A program made the translations under genes and the position numbers. The notes beneath the pieces are model-generated. The model was not told where the DNA came from. It was given only the letters and a program-made list of their open reading frames with translations, and made no database searches. From the NCBI GenBank assembly GCA_023423065.1, contig JAFAGC010000077.1, positions 1-64,000 on the forward strand: a stretch of DNA of 64,000 nt, given 5' to 3'. The stretch's first letter is position 1, and each line of letters begins with the position of its first letter. The DNA is from Pseudomonadota bacterium. Lineage in GTDB: Bacteria; Pseudomonadota; Gammaproteobacteria; Steroidobacterales; Steroidobacteraceae. Shown here piece after piece: positions 55,274 through 64,000 of this stretch.

Positions 55274-56422
55274 TCACGATACCGCGCGCGGATACGACCC
55301 GAGCACGCGGAACAACGAGGAGCGCTTCTTCAGATCCCCGAGCGCCTTGGCGACGTGTGGCTCGTCGGCGTGGCCGTCGATGTCGAGGAAGAACACGTAG
55401 TCCCACTTCTTCCGATGCGAGGGCCGCGACTCGATGCGCGTCATGCTGATCTTGTGCTTCGCGAGTGGCTCGAGCAGCCGGAACAACGCGCCCGGCGAAT
55501 CGGTGTGCAGCGCCGAGCACAGGATGGTGGTGCGATCCTCGCCGCTGGGCCGGAACACCTTGCGGCCCACGACGAAGAAGCGCGTCGTGTTGTCGTCGCG
55601 ATCCTCGATCTCGGTCGCGAGTAGTTTGAGTCCGTAGACGTCGGCCGCCGTTTCACCGGCGATGGCGGCGGTGCCCTCCTCGTCGCGCGCGCGGCGCGCG
55701 CCTTCGGCGTTGCTGGTCACGGCCACGCGCGGCACGTCGGGCAGGTGCTCGTCCAGCCAGCCGCGGCACTGCGCGAGCGACTGGGGATGGCTGCAGATGC
55801 GCTCGACGCGCTTGAGGGAATTCATGCGCCCCATCAGGAACTGGTGGATGCGCAGCTCGACTTCGCCGCAGATGCGCAGTGGCGATCCGATCAGCGAATC
55901 GAGCGTGTGATTGACCGAGCCTTCGGTGGAGTTCTCCACCGGCACCACGCCGAAATCCGCGTGGCCGGCCTCGACTTCGTGGAACACCTCGTCCACCGAC
56001 GTGAGCGCGAGCGCGCGCACCGAATGGCCGAAATGCTTGAGCGCCGCGGTCTGCGAGAACGTGCCCTCGGGACCGAGGAATCCCACCTTGAGCGGCTCTT
56101 CCTGCGCGAGGCAGGCCGACATGATCTCGCGGAACAGCCGCAGGATTTCCTCGGTGCGCAGCGGGCCCTTGTTCCGGTCGCGCGCCATGCGCAGGACCTG
56201 GGCTTCGCGCTCCGGACGATAGAAGTCGACCGTGTGGCCGTCGGCGTGTTTGGAGACGCCGACCTGGCGCGCGAGGCGCGCGCGGTCGTTCAGCAACGCG
56301 TGGATCTTGGCGTCGACGGCATCTATCTGCCCGCGCAGGCGCGCGAGATCCGGCGGCGCGGAGGCCGCCGGATTCCGGACCGATTTACGGGGCTTTGCGG
56401 GCTTCTTGCTGGCCTTGGGCAT
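55274..56422 (-). CDS. pheA: Bifunctional chorismate mutase / prephenate dehydratase
   Basis: Converts chorismate to phenylpyruvate. 382 aa: Lys-rich N-terminal tail, AroQ mutase (about 25-110), dehydratase (about 113-290; GFLGPEGTFSQTAAL, VVPVENSTEGSV), ACT domain (about 300-375) with the Phe-binding GALF and ESRPS motifs. Gap of 102 bp to hisC with no clear attenuator. 7 nt after serA. Confidence 0.96.
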   Translation of the reverse strand: MPKASKKPAKPRKSVRNPAASAPPDLARLRGQIDAVDAKIHALLNDRARLARQVGVSKHADGHTVDFYRPEREAQVLRMARDRNKGPLRTEEILRLFREIMSACLAQEEPLKVGFLGPEGTFSQTAALKHFGHSVRALALTSVDEVFHEVEAGHADFGVVPVENSTEGSVNHTLDSLIGSPLRICGEVELRIHQFLMGRMNSLKRVERICSHPQSLAQCRGWLDEHLPDVPRVAVTSNAEGARRARDEEGTAAIAGETAADVYGLKLLATEIEDRDDNTTRFFVVGRKVFRPSGEDRTTILCSALHTDSPGALFRLLEPLAKHKISMTRIESRPSHRKKWDYVFFLDIDGHADEPHVAKALGDLKKRSSLFRVLGSYPRAVS

Positions 56423-56429
56423 GCGCCAG

Positions 56430-57599
56430 TTATATCACCCGCGCGGCCAGGACGCCTGTGATCGCGCGCACCTTGTCGAGCACCGACGCGTCGACGGAGC
56501 CGTCGGTATCGATGAGCGTGTACGCATACTCGCCGCGGGACTTGTTCAGCAGTTCGGCGATGTTGAGCGAGGCGCCGGCGAGAACGGTCGAGATCTGGCC
56601 GACCATGTTAGGCACGTTGCTGTTGGCGATACCGATGCGGGTGGTCTTCGGCGCGCGCGGCAGCACGACTTCCGGGAAGTTCACGCTGTTGCGGATGTTG
56701 CCGTTCTCGAGATAGTCCTTGACCGTATCGGCGACCATGACCGCGCAGTTGTCCTCGGCCTCGTTGGTCGAGGCGCCGAGGTGCGGCAGCGTCACGATCC
56801 TCGGGTGGTCCTTGGTCGCGTTGGTCGGGAAGTCGCAGACGTAGCCCTGCAGGCGGCCGTCGTCCAGGGCGGCCACGACCGCCTTCTCGTCCACGATCGG
56901 GGCGCGCGCGAAGTTCAGGATCACGCCGTTCTTGCGCATGAGCTTGAGACGCGCCTCGCTCACCAGGCCGCGGGTCTCGGGCGTCAGGGGAACGTGCACG
57001 GAGATGACGTCCGAACGCACGAACAGGTCGTCGAGCGACAGGGCCTGCTCGACGTTCGAGGAAAGCTGCCAGGCGCGCTGCACGGTGATCTGCGGGTCGT
57101 AGCCCAGCACTTTCATGCCGAGGCCGAGCGCGGAGTTGGCGACTTCGACGCCGATCGCACCGAGGCCGATGACGCCGAGCGTGCGGCCGGGTAGTTCGAA
57201 GCCGACGAAGTTCTTCTTGCCCTTCTCGACCGCGACGTCGATCGCGTGATCGTCACCGGTCTGCGCCTTCGCGAACGACCAGGCCTGCGTGATGTTGCGC
57301 GCGGCGAGGAACATGCCGGCGAGCACGAGCTCCTTCACGGCGTTCGCGTTCGCGCCGGGCGCGTTGAACACCGGGATGCCGCGCTTGCTCAACGCTTCGA
57401 CGGGAATGTTGTTGGTGCCCGCGCCGGCGCGGCCCACGGCGCGCAGGCTGTCCGGCAGCGCCATTTTGTGCATGTCCGCCGAGCGCACCAGGATGGCGTC
57501 GGGGTTGCCGATCTCCGAGGCGACCTCGAAGCGCTCGCGCGGCAGGCGCTCGAGCCCTTTGATCGAGATGTTGTTGAGGGTCTGGATCTTGAATCGCAT
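56430..57599 (-). CDS. serA: D-3-phosphoglycerate dehydrogenase SerA
   Basis: First step of serine synthesis. 389 aa. Rossmann GVIGLGAIGVEVAN, catalytic Arg in NFARAPIVDE and His in LPHLGASTNEAE, C-terminal ACT domain (about 318-389) for serine feedback. AAGGAG ribosome site. Its leader carries two conserved hairpins also found before serC. Confidence 0.95.
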   Translation of the reverse strand: MRFKIQTLNNISIKGLERLPRERFEVASEIGNPDAILVRSADMHKMALPDSLRAVGRAGAGTNNIPVEALSKRGIPVFNAPGANANAVKELVLAGMFLAARNITQAWSFAKAQTGDDHAIDVAVEKGKKNFVGFELPGRTLGVIGLGAIGVEVANSALGLGMKVLGYDPQITVQRAWQLSSNVEQALSLDDLFVRSDVISVHVPLTPETRGLVSEARLKLMRKNGVILNFARAPIVDEKAVVAALDDGRLQGYVCDFPTNATKDHPRIVTLPHLGASTNEAEDNCAVMVADTVKDYLENGNIRNSVNFPEVVLPRAPKTTRIGIANSNVPNMVGQISTVLAGASLNIAELLNKSRGEYAYTLIDTDGSVDASVLDKVRAITGVLAARVI

Positions 57600-57614
57600 T
57601 TGTCGTGACTCCTT

Positions 57615-57669
57615 GCGCCTGACGTTATTGCCAGTCGCGTCAGGATCGATGGCCTTATTGCCGCCGATC
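57615..57669 (-). promoter_or_regulatory. Tandem GCAATAA-loop hairpins in serA leader
   Basis: Two hairpins on the minus strand. Proximal 57615-57638: stem GCG.CTG/CAG.CGC, loop GCAATAACGT. Distal 57644-57669: outer stem GATCG/CGATC with a weaker inner part, loop GCAATAAGGC. The proximal one ends 15 nt before the serA ATG. Same loop and layout as the serC pair; the stems differ in sequence. Confidence 0.7.
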
Positions 57670-57677
57670 GTTGAAGC

Positions 57678-57719
57678 AGGACTGTCCCCGTTTGCTAGGA
57701 AACGAGGAATGTCCCCATT
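57678..57719 (-). repeat. Single REP-like copy between serC and serA
   Basis: 42-bp copy of the arm that forms the inverted pair at 6090-6209; it differs from the reverse complement of the 6090 arm at one base. Ends 2 bp before the serC stop codon. Confidence 0.85.
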
Positions 57720-57721
57720 TT

Positions 57722-58804
57722 TCAGGCGTTACGGGCCTGGAATTCCTTCATGAACTTGATGAGGGCATCGATGCCTTCGGGGGGCATCGCGTTGTAGATG
57801 GACGCGCGCATGCCGCCCACCGAACGGTGGCCTTCGAGGTTCACGAGGCCGGACTTGGCCGCCTCGGCGCAGAAGGTCTTGTCGAGGTCGGGCTTGGCCA
57901 GCGTGAACGGCACGTTCATCCACGAGCGCGCGTTCGGCGCGACCGGGCTCCTGTAGAAGCCGCTGCTCTCGATGAAGTCGTAGAGCTTGGCCGCCTTGGC
58001 GCGGTTGCGCTCTTCCATCGCCTTCAGGCCGCCCTGCTTCTTGAGCCACTTGAACACGAGGCCCGCGAAGTACCAGCCGAAGGTCGGCGGCGTGTTGAGC
58101 ATGGAGCCGTCGTCGGCCATGGCCTTGAAGTCCCACACCATCGGCGAGCCGGGGCGCGCCTTGCCGATCAGATCGTCGCGCACGATCACGACGACGATGC
58201 CCGAGGGGCCGATGTTCTTCTGCGCACCGGCGTAGATCAGGCCGAACTTCGTGACGTCGAGCGGCCGGGACAGGATCGTGGAGCTGAAGTCCGCGACCAG
58301 CGGCACGTTCCCCGTCTGCGGGATGTAGTCGAACTCCACGCCGCCGATGGTCTCGTTGGGCGTGTAGTGGAAATACGCGGCGTTCGGCGAGAGCTTGAGT
58401 GCGCCCTGCGCGGGAACCGTGGAGTAGTTGGACGCGGCTTCGTCGGCGGCGACGTTGACCGTCTTGCAGAAGCGCTTGGCCTCGCCGATGGCCTTCTTCG
58501 ACCAGGCGCCGGTGTTCACGTAGTCGACCGTCGAGTCGGCCGTGGCGAGGTTCATCGGGATCGCCGAGAACATGCCGGTGGCGCCGCCCTGCAGGAACAG
58601 CACCTTGTAGTTGGCCGGGATCGCGAGCAGTTCGCGCAGGTCCGCTTCGGCTTCCTGGGCGACGGCGACGAACGCCTTGCTGCGGTGGGAGACTTCCATC
58701 ACCGACATGCCGCTGGACTTCCAGTCGGTCATCTCGGATTGAGCCTGTTGGAGAACTTCCAGGGGCAGCGTGGCCGGCCCCGCGGCGAAATTGAATACGC
58801 GCAT
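57722..58804 (-). CDS. serC: Phosphoserine aminotransferase SerC
   Basis: Second step of serine synthesis and of pyridoxal phosphate synthesis. 360 aa. FAAGPATLPLEVL start, PLP Lys in YAGAQKNIGPSG, NTPPTFGWY and C-terminal EGHRSVGGMRASIYNAM. AGAGG ribosome site; tandem hairpins upstream. Confidence 0.97.
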   Translation of the reverse strand: MRVFNFAAGPATLPLEVLQQAQSEMTDWKSSGMSVMEVSHRSKAFVAVAQEAEADLRELLAIPANYKVLFLQGGATGMFSAIPMNLATADSTVDYVNTGAWSKKAIGEAKRFCKTVNVAADEAASNYSTVPAQGALKLSPNAAYFHYTPNETIGGVEFDYIPQTGNVPLVADFSSTILSRPLDVTKFGLIYAGAQKNIGPSGIVVVIVRDDLIGKARPGSPMVWDFKAMADDGSMLNTPPTFGWYFAGLVFKWLKKQGGLKAMEERNRAKAAKLYDFIESSGFYRSPVAPNARSWMNVPFTLAKPDLDKTFCAEAAKSGLVNLEGHRSVGGMRASIYNAMPPEGIDALIKFMKEFQARNA

Positions 58805-58820
58805 GGTCAGATCCTCTCGT

Positions 58821-58871
58821 GCGGACCTTATTGCCCGCCCGTTCGTTGTCCCCGGACGTTATTGCCCGGGG
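58821..58871 (-). promoter_or_regulatory. Tandem GCAATAA-loop hairpins in serC leader
   Basis: Proximal 58821-58838: stem GCGG/CCGC, loop GCAATAAGGT. Distal 58850-58871: stem CCCCGG/CCGGGG, loop GCAATAACGT. The proximal hairpin lies 16 nt before the serC ATG. The distal one is 12 nt after the gyrA stop but no T-run follows, so a pure terminator role is unlikely. Confidence 0.7.
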
Positions 58872-58883
58872 GCGCGAAATATA

Positions 58884-61538
<2,655 letters not shown>

Positions 61539-61655
61539 GCGTAGGGCCGAAAAAAAGGTGCGGAATTCTAGCACGCAGGCCCTGCCGAAAGCCCTGTTTT
61601 CACGAACGTTTCTCGTCCATCCGGGGGCTCTTCGCGTCTATACTTCCGCCTCGCC

Positions 61656-62396
61656 ATGACCACCCCTCAGACGCCCCCTTTGACGTCGAATCGCGACGCC
61701 GCGGAAATCGCCAAATTCGAAGCGGCCGCGCATCGCTTCTGGGATGTCGACGGCGAATTCAAACCACTGCACCGGCTGAATCCCGTGCGCGCGCGCTACG
61801 TGCAGGAGCGCTGCAAATTGCAGGGCACGCGCGTGCTCGACGTCGGCTGCGGCGGCGGACTGCTCGCCGAAACCCTGGCGCGCGCGGGCGCGAAGGTGAC
61901 CGGCATCGACCTCGCGCCGACCATGATCGAGACCGCGCGCCTGCACGCGCTCGAATCCGGGCTCGACATCGACTACCGGCTCGAGTCCGCGGAGGCCATG
62001 CTGGTCGCGAACGCCGGGAAGTTCGACGTGGTCACGTGCATGGAGATGCTGGAGCACGTCCCGGATCCCGCGCAGATGGTCGCGATCCTCGGAAAGCTGG
62101 TCGCACCGGGCGGCGACGTGTTCGTCTCCACCATCAATCGCAATTTCAAATCCTTCGCGCTCGCAATCGTCGGCGCGGAATACATCGCGAATCTCGTGCC
62201 GCGCGGCACGCACGAATACGAGCGGCTACTCAAGCCCTCGGAAATCGCCCGCTTCGCGCGCGCCGCGGGCCTCGACGTCGCGGACATCGCCGGGCTGCAG
62301 TACGACCCCGTTCGCTCGCAGTGCTCGCTCACGAACGATCCGTCCGTCAACTACCTCATGCACCTGGAACGCCGCCCGGCCGCGGGTGCCGCATGA
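61656..62396 (+). CDS. ubiG: Ubiquinone methyltransferase UbiG
   Basis: O-methylations of ubiquinone synthesis. 246 aa. RFWDVDGEFKPLHRLNPVRA, SAM motif VLDVGCGGGLLAE, MEMLEHVPDP. Divergent from gyrA across 117 bp that must hold both promoters. Confidence 0.97.
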   Translation: MTTPQTPPLTSNRDAAEIAKFEAAAHRFWDVDGEFKPLHRLNPVRARYVQERCKLQGTRVLDVGCGGGLLAETLARAGAKVTGIDLAPTMIETARLHALESGLDIDYRLESAEAMLVANAGKFDVVTCMEMLEHVPDPAQMVAILGKLVAPGGDVFVSTINRNFKSFALAIVGAEYIANLVPRGTHEYERLLKPSEIARFARAAGLDVADIAGLQYDPVRSQCSLTNDPSVNYLMHLERRPAAGAA

Positions 62397-63067
62397 GCCG
62401 CATCCGGGGCGTGCTCTTCGATCTCGACGGAACGCTGCTCGACACCGCGGCCGATTTCCACGAGTCGCTGAACGATCTGCGCGCCGAGGAGAATCTCGCG
62501 CCGCTCGCCTTCGAGGAGGTGCGCTGCCAGGTGTCGCACGGCGGACACGCTCTCACGCAACTCGGGTTCGGCGTGTTGCCGCCCGACGAGCACGAAACCA
62601 TGCGCATGCGACTGCTGAACATCTATGCGAAGCGCATCGCGAAACACACCTGCCTGTTCGAAGGCGGCGAAACGATGCTCACCGAACTCGAACGTCGCGG
62701 CCTCGCGTGGGGCATCGTGACGAACAAACCGGGCTGGCTCACCGATCCACTGCTGGTCCAGGTGAAGCTTCACACCCGCGCGAGCGCGGTGGTGAGCGGC
62801 GACACGCTCGCGCACCGCAAACCGCACCCCGCCCCGCTGCTGCACGCGGCCGAGAAGATGGGCATCCCCGCATCCGAGATCGTCTACGTCGGCGACGCGG
62901 AGCGCGACATGCAGGCGGCGCAGGCCGCGGGCATGTATGCACTCGTCGCGCGTTTTGGCTACCTGCGCGCGGAAGATCGCGCGGATACCTGGTTCTCGCA
63001 CGGCTCGCTCGAAACGCCGCTCGAGCTGATCGACTGGCTCGACGAGCCGCGCAACGGAGCGGCATGA
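62393..63067 (+). CDS. HAD phosphatase, MupP/Gph type
   Basis: 224 aa from ATG 62393, overlapping the ubiG stop (ATGA). HAD motifs FDLDGTLLDTAADF, IVTNKP, K of HRKPHPAP and YVGDAERD. In Pseudomonas the gene after ubiG is mupP (MurNAc-6-phosphate phosphatase of cell-wall recycling); phosphoglycolate phosphatase is the close alternative. Family sure, substrate inferred. Confidence 0.88.
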   Translation: MSRIRGVLFDLDGTLLDTAADFHESLNDLRAEENLAPLAFEEVRCQVSHGGHALTQLGFGVLPPDEHETMRMRLLNIYAKRIAKHTCLFEGGETMLTELERRGLAWGIVTNKPGWLTDPLLVQVKLHTRASAVVSGDTLAHRKPHPAPLLHAAEKMGIPASEIVYVGDAERDMQAAQAAGMYALVARFGYLRAEDRADTWFSHGSLETPLELIDWLDEPRNGAA

Positions 63068-64000
63068 GCAACACCTGGCTCATCGCGGGTCTAGCGGCGC
63101 TCGCGGCGGCGGTCATCGGCTACCTGATCGGCACGCTGCGTGCCGCACGCCGCGCGGAGGCGCTGCGCGCGCAACTCGCGGAGGCCAACGCGAAGCTCGC
63201 CACCGAAGAGCAGGCGCTGGCTCGCAACGCCGAGCTTCTGCGCCAGAGCGAGGCGCAGGTGCGCCTGGCCATCGAGAGCAGTTCGCGCGCCGCGCTGAAC
63301 GCCAACAGCGAGACGTTCCTGAAGCTCGCCCGCGAGGTTTTCGGCGCCGATCAGGCCAAGGCCGATGCCTCTATCAAGGAGCGTGAAGAGGCGATCCGGC
63401 AGCTGGTCGAGCCGCTGAAGGTGGCGCTGGCCCGGCAGGAGGAACTGGAGCGCGAGCGGCGCGATTCCTCGGGCAAGCTCTTCGGACAGATCGAGAATCT
63501 CGTGAAGGTGCAGGACCTGCTCCAGCGCGAGACGCGCAATCTATCTACCGCGCTGCGGCGCCCGGAAGTGCGCGGGCGCTGGGGCGAGATCACGCTGCGC
63601 CGCGTGGTCGAGCTCGCCGGCATGTCCGAGCACTGCGACTTCACCGAGCAGGAACACGTGGCGCTCGAAGGCGGTGCGTTGCGCCCCGACCTCGTCGTGC
63701 GCATGCCGGAGAACCGCAGCATCGTCGTCGACGCCAAGACGCCGCTCGATGCCTTCCTGGCCGCGATCGAAGCCCACGACGACGACGCGCGCCGCGAAGC
63801 GCTGGTGCGCCACGCGCGCCAGGTCGAGGAGCGCGTGCGAGAGCTCGGGCGCAAGAGTTACTGGGAGCAGTTCGAGCACAGCCCGGAATTCGCGGTGCTG
63901 TTCCTGCCGGGCGACCAGTTCCTGTCGGCGGCGCTCGCGGAGAATCCCGAACTGATCGACTCCGCGCTCAAGCAGCGCATCATCGTGACGACGCCTTCGA
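63064..64000 (+). CDS. rmuC: DNA recombination protein RmuC (3' end outside window)
   Basis: ATG 63064 overlaps the phosphatase stop (ATGA); open to the edge, 312 codons. N-terminal TM (about 5-25), long coiled coil (about 25-150), then the RmuC nuclease-like domain with RGRWGEITLRRVVELAGM, VVDAKTPLDAFL and FLPGDQFLSAAL. Limits DNA inversions at short repeats in E. coli. Confidence 0.93.
   Translation, partial: MSNTWLIAGLAALAAAVIGYLIGTLRAARRAEALRAQLAEANAKLATEEQALARNAELLRQSEAQVRLAIESSSRAALNANSETFLKLAREVFGADQAKADASIKEREEAIRQLVEPLKVALARQEELERERRDSSGKLFGQIENLVKVQDLLQRETRNLSTALRRPEVRGRWGEITLRRVVELAGMSEHCDFTEQEHVALEGGALRPDLVVRMPENRSIVVDAKTPLDAFLAAIEAHDDDARREALVRHARQVEERVRELGRKSYWEQFEHSPEFAVLFLPGDQFLSAALAENPELIDSALKQRIIVTTPS

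Noticed and set aside
58850..58871. Distal serC hairpin read as the gyrA terminator
   Set aside because: No T-run follows it, and its loop matches three other hairpins that are not near a gene end in the same way. A double role cannot be excluded.

Overview
The window is a high-GC stretch from a motile gammaproteobacterium with a polar-type flagellum. The evidence is a FleQ/FlhF/FleN/FliA flagellar hierarchy with -24/-12 (sigma-54) promoters, a MotC/MotD-type stator, CheZ, and the gammaproteobacterial gyrA-serC-pheA-hisC-cmk-rpsA-ihfB neighbourhood. The lineage looks close to Xanthomonadales, Steroidobacterales or Nevskiales; that is inferred from gene order and protein style, not from a database search.

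Positions 1-45182 hold an almost complete flagellar and chemotaxis island, nearly all on the minus strand. Read in the direction of transcription the blocks are: (i) flgB-C-D-E-F-G-H-I-J-K-L, starting from a -24/-12 promoter at 43241-43256 and ending at a terminator at 32911-32939; (ii) fliC-flaG-fliD-(flgN paralog) from a sigma-28 promoter; (iii) fliS-fliT-tPilZ from a second sigma-28 promoter, followed by a FleQ-like regulator; (iv) a receiver-less FleR/FlrC-like activator (with its own -24/-12 promoter) and then fliE-F-G-H-I-J-K; (v) a very long run from a -24/-12 promoter at 18304-18319: fliL-M-N-O-P-Q-R, flhB, flhA, flhF, fleN, fliA, cheY, cheZ, motC, motD, a DUF2802 gene, a STAS gene, cheA and a tandem-PAS chemoreceptor cut by the window start. 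Divergent from flgB on the plus strand lie flgA (-24/-12 promoter) and flgM-flgN (sigma-28 promoter, terminator at 45155-45182).

The promoters fit a four-tier cascade. A FleQ-like protein and RpoN would drive flgA, flgB, fliL and the FleR-like gene. FliA, made from the fliL operon, would then drive flgM-flgN, fliC and fliS. FlgM would hold FliA back until the hook is complete.

Positions 45183-46725 carry two unrecognised plus-strand genes (a 119-aa protein and a Cys-rich lipoprotein) preceded by a possible sigma-28 promoter. Positions 46717-49827 hold a DUF533 membrane protein, galU with a hairpin over its ribosome-binding site, a ComEA-like helix-hairpin-helix protein and a short LapB. Positions 49901-61538 are a minus-strand housekeeping run in the order gyrA-serC-serA-pheA-hisC-cmk-rpsA-ihfB-aroA. 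Here aroA sits where lapA is usually found, and neither tyrA nor aroA lies between hisC and cmk. The right end (61656-64000, plus) is ubiG, a MupP/Gph-type phosphatase and the start of rmuC.

The most notable non-coding signal is a set of four small hairpins on the minus strand, two upstream of serA and two upstream of serC. They share an almost invariant 10-nt loop (GCAATAASGY) on stems of different sequence, and sit 15-16 nt before each start codon. Other notable items are two unrelated inverted-repeat elements inserted between flagellar genes (6090-6209 and 25957-26172), a second FlgN-like gene next to fliD, and two flagellar sigma-54 activators that both lack an N-terminal receiver domain. 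I saw no tRNA, rRNA, CRISPR array, prophage or transposase gene.
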